The position numbers and the translations under genes are program-made. From Magnetospirillum aberrantis SpK (lineage in GTDB: Bacteria > Pseudomonadota > Alphaproteobacteria > Rhodospirillales > Magnetospirillaceae), in the NCBI RefSeq assembly GCF_011022235.1, contig NZ_JAAIYP010000034.1:307583-371582 (forward strand): 64,000 nucleotides of DNA, read 5' to 3'. A model generated the notes under the pieces. That model saw only the letters and a list, made by a program, of their open reading frames with translations, did not search any database and was not told where the DNA came from. Below are positions 1 to 8,471 of this stretch, piece after piece. Position 1 is the first letter of the stretch, and every line of letters begins with the position of its first letter.

Positions 1-136
1 CCGCCTCGGTGGCGGCGGCGTCGCGGTAGACGGCTTTCCCCGAATTCACCAGCTTCTGCGCCTTGGTGCCTTCGAAGCCGGCCAACTCCCCCGCATTATA
101 CGGGGGAGCGGCCTTCACGAACTCGACGATCCGCAT
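1..136 (-). CDS. Small phage head-region protein, partial (C-terminus outside window)
   Basis: The first 45 codons are visible; the 3' end is cut off by the window edge. The reading MRIVEFVKAAPPYNAGELAG resembles the very small proteins found just after the capsid gene in many HK97-type phages, with the pattern of a short beta strand followed by YNxGExAGF. The ATG overlaps the stop of the upstream gene by one base (TAATG), so the two are translationally coupled. Function is unknown; a head-tail joining or tail-proximal role is a guess from position. Confidence 0.6.
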   Translation of the reverse strand, partial: MRIVEFVKAAPPYNAGELAGFEGTKAQKLVNSGKAVYRDAAATEA

Positions 137-603
137 TACGCCACCGGCAGGCGTTCGGCGCCGCCGAAGATCGCCACCGCCTGGACCGCGGCGGTGTCGG
201 TGCCGGTCGCGGACAGGTTGGGCGTGTACTTAATCCGGATGTAGCGCTTGGCGTATTCCAGCGAAACGCCCAGCTTGGCGGTACCGGTTTCGGTGCTGCC
301 GCCGGTGGCGCCGGTCAAGGTCAACACGGTAGACGAGGTGACGAGATCGGCAGCGTCGGACATGTCCGAGGCGTCGCCGGTCTCGATCTCGGCGGCGACC
401 GTCAGGGTCTTGGTGGCCGCCAGGGTGGCGGTGGCGGCGAAGACGAACGCCACCGAGCCGAAGCGGTTGCCCAGGCCCTGCAGGTCGATGGTGACGCCGG
501 TGACCTCGGTGTTGTCGCCGGTACCGCCGGCAGTCGCCGAGGCGTGCGCGGCGGCGTAGACGGCGGCGATCTCCGCCGCCAGATCGCGGGTCAGACTGAA
601 CAT
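136..603 (-). CDS. Phage structural protein (head decoration or stabilisation candidate)
   Basis: 155 residues, rich in Ala, Thr, Gly and Val with many alternating beta-type stretches, as in small beta-sandwich virion proteins. It lies directly downstream of the major capsid gene, separated from it by a strong hairpin at 629-650. A decoration, cement or head-completion protein is inferred from position and composition; I do not recognise the family. Confidence 0.6.
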   Translation of the reverse strand: MFSLTRDLAAEIAAVYAAAHASATAGGTGDNTEVTGVTIDLQGLGNRFGSVAFVFAATATLAATKTLTVAAEIETGDASDMSDAADLVTSSTVLTLTGATGGSTETGTAKLGVSLEYAKRYIRIKYTPNLSATGTDTAAVQAVAIFGGAERLPVA

Positions 604-628
604 TGTGAAAACCCTCCGGAAAGAGAAA

Positions 629-650
629 GGGCCGCCCGGGTGGGCGGCCC
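629..650 (-). terminator. Hairpin after capsid gene (terminator or attenuator)
   Basis: A 9-bp perfect GC stem (GGGCCGCCC/GGGCGGCCC) with a 4-base loop lies 13 bases downstream of the capsid stop. On the minus strand it is followed by TTTCTCTTTCC, a weak T tract. It probably reduces read-through from the abundant capsid message into the following genes. Confidence 0.6.
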
Positions 651-662
651 CGCTTTTGGCGC

Positions 663-2015
663 TTAGGCGCCCCAGGCCACGCCGGTGATGACCACCACCG
701 CCTTCTTGCGGGTCACGCCGAAGTCATGGCCGGCCAGGGCGCGGATGAGGGTCTGGTTCTTGCTGAACGCCGACACCATGGCGCCGCCCACCTTGTAGGA
801 GGCGGTGTCGGAGGCGTCGATGCGGATGCTGTAGCTGTCCGCGATCATGCAGAACGCGAAGTCCACCAGGTAGACCTCGGCCTCGGTGCCGCCGCCGCCC
901 AGGTTCTTGGGCACGTTGTTGGTGACCTCGACCTTGTAGCTCTTCCACACCGGCACCGGCAGCGACAGGCCCGGATAGACCAGGTTGCCGTTGCTGTCGC
1001 GCAGATCGCGGAGATAGGTGAACGCCCGCGGCGGCATGATCCAGCGGACGTCGATCATGGGGATGTCGGCTTCCATCAGCGCCAGCTCGGCCTTGCGGGC
1101 GTCGGCGTCGATGTTGGTGACATTCACCGTGCCGTTGGCGGCGAAGCTGGTGCCGGCCAAGTAGCGCAGGCCCTTGGGGCCGGCGCCGGTGCCGGCACCG
1201 CGCAGGAAGTTGACGTCCTCGGTCTGAGCCATGCCGTTGATCAGCATGTTGCGGACATACATGTCCACGTTGTGGCCGCTGGCACCGGAATGGCGCAGCA
1301 GCTTGTTGCTGATCGGCACCAGGGCGGCCATCTCGCGCTCGACGAACTTGATGCTGCCGAACTCGGGCTCGGTGGCGGTGACGTCGTCACCCTCGCCGAT
1401 GTAGTAGGCGGAGGTGCCGTTCTCGACGGTCGGGATGTTGTCGGTGCCGCCGACCAGAGGGACCACCATGCCGTTGTCCTGGCAGGCCCGGCGGATGACG
1501 GTGCGCGGGTACAGCAGGTCGATGATCTCGCGGCTGAACACCTCGGGGACCAGCACGCCGCCGGAAGCGGCTTCGTTGGTCTGCATGGCGGCGCCCAGTT
1601 CCATCGCCACCGGGTGGCTTTCGCCGTAGGCCTGGGCGGCCCACGCCTGGGCGGCATCCACATTGCCGCGGCCGACGATCAGGGCGCGGGTGGCCTGGGC
1701 GAAACGGATGCCCTTCTCCTCCTGCGCCGCCGGCTGGGCCGGCACGGTGGCGGCGGGGGCCGCCGGCGCGGGAGCGGCGGGCTGCGACGGCTGCTGCGGG
1801 GCCGGAACGGCGCCGGCCGCCTTCAGCTTCTGCACCTTCTCGGCGGCGGCGATGCGGCTGTCCAGACCCTCGATGCTGGCGGCCAGCTTATCGAACTGGG
1901 CCTGCTCTTCGGCGGTCATGGCGCGAGCCTCGGTCTTCGCCTTGTCCTGGATAGCCGACAGGTCGGCAAACGCCTTCGCGCGCTCCTGGCGAAGGCTCAG
2001 GATGTCCTCTTCCAT
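663..2015 (-). CDS. HK97-type major capsid protein
   Basis: 450 residues. N-terminal ~60 residues form a predicted coiled coil (the delta or scaffold domain), followed by an Ala/Pro-rich linker to about residue 105 and then the HK97 fold. Recognisable features are the GGVLVPEVFSREIIDLL entry into the mature domain, and the EREMAALVPISNKLLRHS and AFSKNQTLIRALAGHDFGV segments typical of phage major capsid proteins. The start at 2015 was chosen for the AGGAGAGGACC ribosome site; an upstream ATG at 2063 would include the terminator. The neighbouring S49 protease presumably removes the delta domain during head maturation. Confidence 0.93.
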   Translation of the reverse strand: MEEDILSLRQERAKAFADLSAIQDKAKTEARAMTAEEQAQFDKLAASIEGLDSRIAAAEKVQKLKAAGAVPAPQQPSQPAAPAPAAPAATVPAQPAAQEEKGIRFAQATRALIVGRGNVDAAQAWAAQAYGESHPVAMELGAAMQTNEAASGGVLVPEVFSREIIDLLYPRTVIRRACQDNGMVVPLVGGTDNIPTVENGTSAYYIGEGDDVTATEPEFGSIKFVEREMAALVPISNKLLRHSGASGHNVDMYVRNMLINGMAQTEDVNFLRGAGTGAGPKGLRYLAGTSFAANGTVNVTNIDADARKAELALMEADIPMIDVRWIMPPRAFTYLRDLRDSNGNLVYPGLSLPVPVWKSYKVEVTNNVPKNLGGGGTEAEVYLVDFAFCMIADSYSIRIDASDTASYKVGGAMVSAFSKNQTLIRALAGHDFGVTRKKAVVVITGVAWGA

Positions 2016-2040
2016 GGTCCTCTCCTTTCGGAATGAAAAA

Positions 2041-2058
2041 GGGCGCCCGCAGGCGCCC
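2041..2058 (-). terminator. Rho-independent terminator-like hairpin before capsid gene
   Basis: Stem GGGCGCC/GGCGCCC with loop CGCA; on the minus strand the hairpin is followed by TTTTTC. It lies between the protease and capsid genes and overlaps the leader of the latter, so it may partially separate protease from capsid expression. Confidence 0.65.
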
Positions 2059-2085
2059 CACAAATCCCTGGCCCTCGCCTGGGGA

Positions 2086-2976
2086 TTACCGGCCCTTCAG
2101 CGCCTCAACTTTGCGCTGATTGGCAACCATCCGGGACAGCGCGGCGACGCTGGCCTCGTAGCTCTGGATCTTGTCGATCATGCCGGCCGCCTTGGCGGCG
2201 GCGCCGACCAGCACGCCACCCTGGCCGTACCGTTCCGGCACATCGGCCGCCTTGATGCCGCGGCCGCGCGCCACATCGGCGATGAACTCGGCCTCGATGG
2301 CGTCGAGCATCTCGCGGACCTTGGCCTGGCCGTCGTCGGTGGTCGGGTCGATGCGCTTGTTCGGCGCGTTGCTGCTGACCACCTCGACGGTGAGATAGCC
2401 GTCGCCATCGGCCTCGACCTGCTTCGGCATCGCGGCGACGACGCCGATGCTGCCCACCATGGCGGTGCGCTCGCCGGCGATCTCATGGCCCTGCGACGCC
2501 AGCCAGTACCCCGCCGAAGCCGCGGTGCCGGAGACGTAGGACATGGTGTACTTCGATTTCTTGCCGGCATTGATCTGGTCCGCCAGGGCGTTGATGCCGC
2601 TGACCGCGCCGCCGGGAGTATCGTAGAGCATCATGACGGCGCCGACGTCGGGGTGGCGCAGCGCGATGGCGTGATCGGCTTGCAGCTGGGTGGCCGAAGC
2701 GGCACCGCTGTATTCGGTCATCATGTTGGCGCGCGGGAAGATGGGGCCGAACACCGGGATGATGGCGACGCCGCCGTCGGTCACCATGGTGTAGCGGGCA
2801 CCTTCCAGCCGACGCCCGGCCGGGCCGGCGAACAGGTCGTAGTCGCGCTTCGACCAGCCTTCCACCGCCTTCAGTTCCGGAGCGCCATGGTTGCGCTGTG
2901 CAAGGGCGGCCAGGATCGGCAGCCACGACGGTTCGATGGCCCACGGTTCGGACGTGAGCGCCTGGAAAGCTCGCAT
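2086..2976 (-). CDS. S49-family (ClpP-fold) prohead protease
   Basis: 296 residues. The central segment has the SppA/phage protein C family signature: LYDTPGGAVSGINALADQI, and SGTAASAGYWLAS carrying the probable nucleophile serine, with the conserved GERTAMVGSIGVV strand after it. The lysine partner would lie downstream (IDPTTDDGQAK region). In phages such proteases cleave scaffold and capsid termini. The position between portal and capsid genes is standard for HK97-like modules that use an S49 protease instead of the U35 type. Confidence 0.93.
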   Translation of the reverse strand: MRAFQALTSEPWAIEPSWLPILAALAQRNHGAPELKAVEGWSKRDYDLFAGPAGRRLEGARYTMVTDGGVAIIPVFGPIFPRANMMTEYSGAASATQLQADHAIALRHPDVGAVMMLYDTPGGAVSGINALADQINAGKKSKYTMSYVSGTAASAGYWLASQGHEIAGERTAMVGSIGVVAAMPKQVEADGDGYLTVEVVSSNAPNKRIDPTTDDGQAKVREMLDAIEAEFIADVARGRGIKAADVPERYGQGGVLVGAAAKAAGMIDKIQSYEASVAALSRMVANQRKVEALKGR

Positions 2977-2989
2977 GTGCGGAAACCCC

Positions 2990-4270
2990 TCAGTTGGCGG
3001 GCTTGGCGTCGCCGCCGTTGTCGTTGGCGGGATCGTCGGCTTTGTTCATGTTGCCGGGGATGAGGTAGATCTTGCCCTGGCCGTCCGGCAGCGGGTCCAT
3101 GTTCTCCCAGTCGCGGACGTCATCGGCGGACAGCCAGCCCCAGTTGCGGCCGATGGCATAGGCGCGGTAGCGGCTCAAGAGGTCGCCACGCATCAGGCCG
3201 TCGAGGTTGTGCTCGAGGTAGAACTCTTCCTGCTCGGCGTCGGACAGGCAGGCGGTGGTGATGGCGCTCTCGATGCACTTCGCCAGCGACGACACCGGCC
3301 CCTTAACGTAATCTATGCCCTGATGCTCGATGTTGTTGTTGGTGGCGCGGTCGAGGATGCCGATCTTGTGAGGCGGCATGTTGAACATCTGGGCCACCAG
3401 CTCGGCCTGGTGCTTGCGCACCTCGATGAGCTGGGAATCAGAGTTGTTGCTGCTGATCTCCCTGAACTTCACGCCGAGCTCCAGCAGCGCGATGCGAAAG
3501 GCATTGTCGACGCCGCTGTAAAGCCGCTCGATACCGTTCCGCATCCGCGTCGCGACACCGTCATTCGGCAGGATTTTGTCGTATTCCAGCACCGCCGATG
3601 GGCGGGCGCCGTTGGCAAAGAACTTGGCCGCGAAGCGCTCCGTCACGATGGCCAGGGCGATGGTCTCGCGATGCTGATGCAGCGGCGAGATGCCGATGAT
3701 GCCGCCGTTCTCGGCGCCATCCATGGTGGCCCGGTAAGGGACGTGGATGACGTCGCGGAACGACAGCGCGCGTTCGTTGTTCCCGGCGACGGACACATCG
3801 AAGAACGGCTCGCCATCCTGCGCCCAACGCGGCTGGACGCGCCCGCTGGGCAGCAGGGTGAGCCGCTGGACCTGGACGCCGAAATTGTCACGCCGGACCC
3901 GGCTATAGCCGTTGCCGTGCACCATCGCCGCCTCGACCAGCGCGCGGCGCCAGGCGAAAGAGGTCAGCCAGGGGGCGGGGCGTTCCTTCAGTCGCTTGTA
4001 GAGCGGGTGAGTGTCGGCACGCTCGCGCCCGCCGCCGCGCTTCCGCCGGTACAGGATCAGCGGGACCTTCGCCAGGTCCTCGGAAAGAACCTGCACGCAG
4101 GCGGCCACGCCGGGCACCGTCATGGCGTCCCGCGCCGACACACGGATGCCGGTCGCCGTCACCACGCCGCCGAGCAGATCGACCAGCCAGCCCTCGGGAT
4201 TGGCCGTCCCGGAGGTGTCCGCCGAGGCGCCGACCACAGGGCCGCCGAGTAGGTTGGTCAGAAAGCGCAT
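2990..4270 (-). CDS. HK97-family portal protein
   Basis: 426 residues. Typical portal features: PGVAACVQVLSEDLAKVPLILYRR near the N-terminus, DVIHVPYRATMDG in the middle, and the FRE...QLIEVRKHQAELVAQMFNMPP stretch with the HKIG motif. The portal forms the dodecameric DNA-entry vertex and docks terminase. The gene lies 13 bases before the protease and two bases after the small membrane gene, within the packaging operon. Confidence 0.94.
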   Translation of the reverse strand: MRFLTNLLGGPVVGASADTSGTANPEGWLVDLLGGVVTATGIRVSARDAMTVPGVAACVQVLSEDLAKVPLILYRRKRGGGRERADTHPLYKRLKERPAPWLTSFAWRRALVEAAMVHGNGYSRVRRDNFGVQVQRLTLLPSGRVQPRWAQDGEPFFDVSVAGNNERALSFRDVIHVPYRATMDGAENGGIIGISPLHQHRETIALAIVTERFAAKFFANGARPSAVLEYDKILPNDGVATRMRNGIERLYSGVDNAFRIALLELGVKFREISSNNSDSQLIEVRKHQAELVAQMFNMPPHKIGILDRATNNNIEHQGIDYVKGPVSSLAKCIESAITTACLSDAEQEEFYLEHNLDGLMRGDLLSRYRAYAIGRNWGWLSADDVRDWENMDPLPDGQGKIYLIPGNMNKADDPANDNGGDAKPAN

Positions 4271-4272
4271 GG

Positions 4273-4446
4273 TCAGCCTTTCGTCCGCAACGCGCCGATG
4301 ATGCCGAGCGCCAGCATGATGCCACCCGGGACGATGAAACCGGCTGCCGGGTGCAGGAGGGCGGAGCCGACACCGAGCATGGCCGTGCCACCGACAATCA
4401 GGGCGGTGCGCACCACCTCGGCGGCCAGTTGCTGCTTATCGCTCAT
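4273..4446 (-). CDS. Small two-helix membrane protein between portal and terminase
   Basis: 57 residues with two hydrophobic segments (about residues 12-30 and 36-53) and a basic C-terminus. The ATG overlaps the terminase stop (TGATG), so it is coupled to terminase. Position between terminase and portal is often taken by such unknown membrane peptides; a holin-like role is possible from topology but holins usually sit with lysis genes. Confidence 0.65.
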   Translation of the reverse strand: MSDKQQLAAEVVRTALIVGGTAMLGVGSALLHPAAGFIVPGGIMLALGIIGALRTKG

Positions 4447-6131
4447 CACCACACCTTGGGTTCGTAGTCGTCGGGGAAGCCGCCACGGGCCTCCGGGTTC
4501 AGGCTCATCAGCGACACCGCGTTGAACGTCGCCATCAGGGGATCGATCTTCGCGCTGCCGCTGGCCTGCTTCGTGATCAGGATGGCGTTGCCCTTCGTCT
4601 CCACCCTGGCATTGCCGACGCACCACGCCATCAGCGGCCGGCCGCCGTGCCACAGCGTGCCGCCGGCCAGCAGGCGCTCGGTATCCTTGATGGCGCCGTT
4701 CAGCTTGTAGCCCTGGCCGATAGCGACGATGCGCTTTTCGGGGTCGATGCCGCGCCCGGACAACTCGGTGACGATTGCCCCGATGCCGGCAGCATCCACG
4801 CCGATGCCATGTTCGGCCAGAAGGCCGCGCTCCTCGATGCGCATCACGATATCGGCCGCCGCCTCGACGTCGTCGCCGGGGCGCTCAACGATCCAGAGGT
4901 CGCCGTCCTTCTCGAAATCCAGCAGCCGCGGCGCGATGTCCTTGCGCCGGGTCAGGGCGATCTTGTGTGCCCAGGCGCCGTGCCAGGACAGCCAACGGCC
5001 AGTGCCGCGCTCCCGCCCGATGACGCAGAGGCCCAGCAGGTCGTCGAGGCCGCCGCCGTCGATGCCGACCGTCACCACCTCGCAGCGGTCGAGGATGGCG
5101 TCGAGCGTTAGCACCTCCAGCGACTGCTGCGGCCAGAACTCGGCGCCGGCCCAACTATCGCTGCGGAGCGCGAGACCGACCTCGACGTTGAGGTGCTTGG
5201 CGAGCGTGCCGGCCACCTCCTCTTTGCCCTCGATCTCCGCCTGGCGCAGCTTGCGCTCCAGGAACACCACATCGACCGACGCCCCGAGATTTGGGTTCGG
5301 GATATGGAAGTTCTCGGGCTTCAGGTGGTCACCGACCTCGACCATCCTCGGCGGGAACTCGTACAGCACCGGCAAGAACGTCTTGTCCACGATCTTGCCG
5401 TCGCGGACGTCGCGGGCGTACTTCAGCTTCGTCCTGAACACCCCGGCCGGCGGTTTGTCCGACTGCGTCGTCAGGTAGATGATGAAACCTTCAGGGCGGC
5501 TGGCGAGGCCGCCGGCAACCTCGCGCAGCATATCCGCCGCGTTGGCCCTCTGCCCGAACAGCCAAACCTCATCCACCAGCAGGCCGATGGTCTTCTTGCC
5601 GGATACCGTTTCGCTGTCGGCCGCGATGACCTTGAGCGTCGCGCCGGTCTGCCGATGGGTCAGTAGGCGGAGGTGGGACTGGACGTGGATGAGGTCGGAT
5701 AGCTCCTCATCCTTCGCCACCATGGACGAGGCCGGCTTGAAGCAGTTGTCCGCGACCTCCTTGGTCGGCGCCAGGACGTAGAACTCGCCTTCCTCGCGCC
5801 AGTTCCGACACAGGGCCGTGGTCATGATGCCGGCCGCGATGGTCGACTTCGAATTCTTCTTGGCGATCATCAGGAAGAATTCCTGGATCAGCCGGCGGCC
5901 GGTCTCGTGGTCATAGGCGCCGAAGATGGCGTCGCAGAACTGGAACACCCATTCGCGGCAGGATTCCCCGATGGTCGGGCATCCCGCCACATCAGCGATA
6001 CGGAGGCTGTCGAAGATCGCACGGGCCGCCGCAGCCTCAGCCGGAAACAGCGGCGCGAACGGGATAAGCGGCTCCCTGGCGAGGATCCGGCGTTCCCAAT
6101 CAAGGCACGCCGTTGACCAATCCGGCGTCAC
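4446..6131 (-). CDS. Terminase large subunit
   Basis: 561 residues, Terminase_1 type. The ATPase motor has an atypical Walker A at AKKNSKST (about residue 89), Walker B GLLVDEVW, and motif III YLTTQSDKP. The C-terminal nuclease half contains VGIDGGGLDDLLG and GVDAAGIG, plausible acidic metal ligands. It cuts concatemeric DNA and pumps it into the prohead. The GTG start overlaps the small-subunit stop by four bases (GTGA). Confidence 0.95.
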   Translation of the reverse strand: MTPDWSTACLDWERRILAREPLIPFAPLFPAEAAAARAIFDSLRIADVAGCPTIGESCREWVFQFCDAIFGAYDHETGRRLIQEFFLMIAKKNSKSTIAAGIMTTALCRNWREEGEFYVLAPTKEVADNCFKPASSMVAKDEELSDLIHVQSHLRLLTHRQTGATLKVIAADSETVSGKKTIGLLVDEVWLFGQRANAADMLREVAGGLASRPEGFIIYLTTQSDKPPAGVFRTKLKYARDVRDGKIVDKTFLPVLYEFPPRMVEVGDHLKPENFHIPNPNLGASVDVVFLERKLRQAEIEGKEEVAGTLAKHLNVEVGLALRSDSWAGAEFWPQQSLEVLTLDAILDRCEVVTVGIDGGGLDDLLGLCVIGRERGTGRWLSWHGAWAHKIALTRRKDIAPRLLDFEKDGDLWIVERPGDDVEAAADIVMRIEERGLLAEHGIGVDAAGIGAIVTELSGRGIDPEKRIVAIGQGYKLNGAIKDTERLLAGGTLWHGGRPLMAWCVGNARVETKGNAILITKQASGSAKIDPLMATFNAVSLMSLNPEARGGFPDDYEPKVW

Positions 6132-6451
6132 GTGTTGTCAACCGCCAGCTTTGGCGGGGCCGGCGGCTGGAACCTTGCACGGCCAGCAACCACCGCCGCC
6201 CTATCCTTGGCAGCCCCCTTCTTTCCCTTGGCCTCCTCCACCAGCTTCGGATCGGTGAACGGCAGGGCGTACTTCATCACCTCGACCTTCACCAGCAACG
6301 GAACGGCCGGGTTGTTCAGCAGCCACATGGCGAAGTCCTTCGCCGTGTCGAACTTCGGTGCGCCATCCGTGGTGATGGTGGCCGCAACCTGATCGACGGC
6401 AGTCGCCTTCTTTTTCCGCCCAGCGCCGGGCCGGGCACCGCCTCTGGGCAT
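6128..6451 (-). CDS. Terminase small subunit
   Basis: 107 residues starting MPRGGARPGAGRKKK, the Arg/Gly-rich opening characteristic of P27-like and related small terminases; the rest is helical with a Pro/Ala-rich tail. It would bind the packaging site and load the large subunit, with which it overlaps by four bases. The start at 6451 fits the family better than the longer reading to 6517. The small-subunit family itself is poorly conserved, so the call relies mainly on the opening and position. Confidence 0.85.
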   Translation of the reverse strand: MPRGGARPGAGRKKKATAVDQVAATITTDGAPKFDTAKDFAMWLLNNPAVPLLVKVEVMKYALPFTDPKLVEEAKGKKGAAKDRAAVVAGRARFQPPAPPKLAVDNT

Positions 6452-6470
6452 GATTTGAATTCCTTGATGA

Positions 6471-6489
6471 CGTTTGAAAAAATCAAACG
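6471..6489. other. Inverted repeat upstream of terminase genes
   Basis: Perfect palindrome CGTTTGA-AAAAA-TCAAACG in the 180-base gap between the XF1762-like gene and the terminase operon. It could be an operator or part of a terminator for the preceding genes, or lie near a cos or pac site, which in such phages often sits beside the small terminase gene. Nothing in the sequence decides between these. Confidence 0.4.
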
Positions 6490-6632
6490 CGGAGAAAAAA
6501 TCTCTACGTGGGGACAAGCACGGCTCAGCGGCTCAAACCCCGCCAAAGATCGCCTACCCCCTCCCCTGGGGCGTTTCACGGGGACGTTTCACGGATAGGC
6601 GTGCCATTTTTGCAACATCCCGCCGGGCCACC

Positions 6633-7088
6633 TCACCTCAGGGCCTCGAACAGCAGCTTCGGCGCAGTCGGCGCCTTGTCCTGTCGCGGTCGGCTGGGGC
6701 AATCCCACGACCCGCCACCGCGTTGCCCGATCAGCCGCCATCCGGCCGCTTTGCAGCTGGCGCCTGTCTCGCTGGCGAGGATGTACGTCCCGATGCGGCG
6801 ATAGCCGAGCGCGAAAGCAGCACGGGCCGCCGCTCCATAAAGGAACGAACAGGCGTTGCGCGTCCCGTCGGTGCAGAGCCTGGTGACTTCCAACGTCTCG
6901 CCGTCATCACGCATCCGAGCCACCGGCCTGCCGACGATCGCGACGCCAACCACGGCCCCGTCGACGGTGGCGCCGAGGCTGAACTTATGCCCGACCACCG
7001 GCTTATGGTGGCGATGCATGGCGGCCACGAATGCGTTGGCGTCGGCCAGCGATACTGGAGCCAGCGTCAGCCGGGGTTTGACGCTCAC
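6633..7088 (-). CDS. XF1762-family phage protein
   Basis: 151 residues. The arrangement LADANAFVAAMHRHH near the N-terminus, a VDGAVVGVAIVGRPVAR strand and TRLCTDGTRNACSFLYGAAARA matches a family common in phages and named after Xylella XF1762; the fold looks like an acetyltransferase-type fold with a C-terminal AAGWRLIGQRGGGSW turn. The molecular role is unknown. The GTG start overlaps the HNH stop (GTGA), so the two are coupled. Confidence 0.7.
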   Translation of the reverse strand: MSVKPRLTLAPVSLADANAFVAAMHRHHKPVVGHKFSLGATVDGAVVGVAIVGRPVARMRDDGETLEVTRLCTDGTRNACSFLYGAAARAAFALGYRRIGTYILASETGASCKAAGWRLIGQRGGGSWDCPSRPRQDKAPTAPKLLFEALR

Positions 7089-7498
7089 AGCGTGCCGCCC
7101 CGCGCAAACCCCTGATCCCTCGCCGTCCGCCGCGAGTGGCACGGGTGGCACAGCAGGCGGATGTGCGCCTCCGACCAGAACAGGTCGGGCCGTTCCCTCG
7201 CGCCCTCGACGTGATCGAACTCGGCGACGGGGGTGAACTCGTTGGCCTCGCGCTTGTGCAGCACCGTGAGGCAGCCGCAGCACTCGCACCGGGCATTGCG
7301 CTCGACGTACAGCTTGCGCCGAAGCTCAGCCCAGCGCTTCGTCTTGTACAGTTGCCGAATTGGGTCATCGACCCGCGCCTTGTCGTATTCCACCCGGCGC
7401 TGTTCATGCCGCTGCGCACTGGTCATCGGTGCCTGGACCGAACGGGTCCGGCTATTGAGGCTCGACGTCCTCGGCTTCAGCTGAGCGAACCGCATCAT
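7085..7498 (-). CDS. HNH endonuclease
   Basis: 137 residues. Zinc-binding Cys pairs (CECCGC near residue 70 and LLCHPCHSRRTA near 117) flank the FDHV catalytic segment, and the C-terminal CHPCHSRRTARD is the usual HNH ending. An HNH gene beside terminase is very common in HK97-like phages, where the nuclease stimulates terminase cleavage during packaging. The start overlaps the stop of the preceding small gene. Confidence 0.9.
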   Translation of the reverse strand: MMRFAQLKPRTSSLNSRTRSVQAPMTSAQRHEQRRVEYDKARVDDPIRQLYKTKRWAELRRKLYVERNARCECCGCLTVLHKREANEFTPVAEFDHVEGARERPDLFWSEAHIRLLCHPCHSRRTARDQGFARGGTL

Positions 7499-7635
7499 CC
7501 GCCATCCGCTTTTCGAATGGGCTTGCAGCGGTCGCAGTCCCTGGGGCCGCCGTCCTTGAGGCAGCGCTCAGGTTCACGGACATGCGGGCACAGCCATGGA
7601 TGCCGCTCGACGGGTTGTTCGTCGGTGGTCGCCAT
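7495..7635 (-). CDS. Small Cys-rich phage protein
   Basis: 46 residues with five cysteines in CPHV...CLKDGGPRDCDRC, a potential zinc site. Start chosen for the GAGG ribosome site seven bases upstream; the stop overlaps the HNH start (TGATG). Function unknown; a zinc-stabilised peptide accompanying the HNH gene is all that can be said. Confidence 0.6.
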   Translation of the reverse strand: MATTDEQPVERHPWLCPHVREPERCLKDGGPRDCDRCKPIRKADGG

Positions 7636-7820
7636 GGGAACCTCGATGTCGGCAGGCCTAAACGGAAAGCGCCCGGCAGGTTTCCCTCCGGGCGCACTTC
7701 TCAAACTCGCCACCATCAGTACACCACCGATGGCTTGTGCGTCAACCCGCATTTGTCCATCAACGACTTAGCGCGTACAGATGTGAATATCCTGTAATCA
7801 GTCGGAACGGATGTGATTGA

Positions 7821-8471
7821 TCACCATGCCCGCCGCGCCGCCCCCACATCCGCCACTATCCACCGCCGCAGCGGCTCGCCCTGGCGCAGCAGCCACATCA
7901 GCTTGACCACGGCGAGGCGCCACTTCAGGTATTCCGCCCGGCTGGCCTTGATCAGCGGGAGGCCGGGCCACGGCTCGATGGGGGTGTATTCTGCCTCGAG
8001 GATGACACGGCGGTTGTTCGCAGCCCGCTCCCAGCCGATGACCTCGGCGGCGGTGACCGGCTTGCCGCGTCGGTCATAGGACCTGGCATCCCAGCGCCGC
8101 ACCTCCAACGGCTTCGGCGGCTCCCCGCTCCTGGCATAGCGGCGGATCAGCATCGCGCCCAGCCAGTCGGACTGCGATAGCGCGACCACGGCGTCATGCA
8201 CCGCGGCGGCGTCATCATCCACCGTCGGCGCCTGGAGGTGAGAGGTGCCGGGGATGATGGCGCCCTCGGTCAATATCCGCTCCACCATGGCGCAGCCATC
8301 GGCGCTGACGCCGTAGGGCATCCCATCCTCGATGCCCTCGGCTTCCAGGACATCGTTCGGGACGTGCAGGCTTCGGCCGGTCATGATGTCGGCTTTCTGG
8401 CGACGATAAGTCCAATCCAGCAGCTCGACCATGGTGGTGCGCTGACGGGGCTTCGGTGCGGTGGCGGTCAT
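7821..8471 (-). CDS. Phage protein of unknown function
   Basis: 216 residues, mixed alpha/beta and Arg/Trp-rich. It ends the early leftward operon before a 186-base gap to the HNH group, the place where late-gene regulators (antiterminator Q or related) often sit. No helix-turn-helix motif is obvious, so this is positional speculation. Start overlaps the upstream stop (ATGA). Confidence 0.65.
   Translation of the reverse strand: MTATAPKPRQRTTMVELLDWTYRRQKADIMTGRSLHVPNDVLEAEGIEDGMPYGVSADGCAMVERILTEGAIIPGTSHLQAPTVDDDAAAVHDAVVALSQSDWLGAMLIRRYARSGEPPKPLEVRRWDARSYDRRGKPVTAAEVIGWERAANNRRVILEAEYTPIEPWPGLPLIKASRAEYLKWRLAVVKLMWLLRQGEPLRRWIVADVGAARRAW

Noticed and set aside
726..3063. Long plus-strand open frames over the capsid and protease genes
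   Set aside because: Mirror of the minus-strand genes, His/Gly/Ala-rich composition, no ribosome sites.
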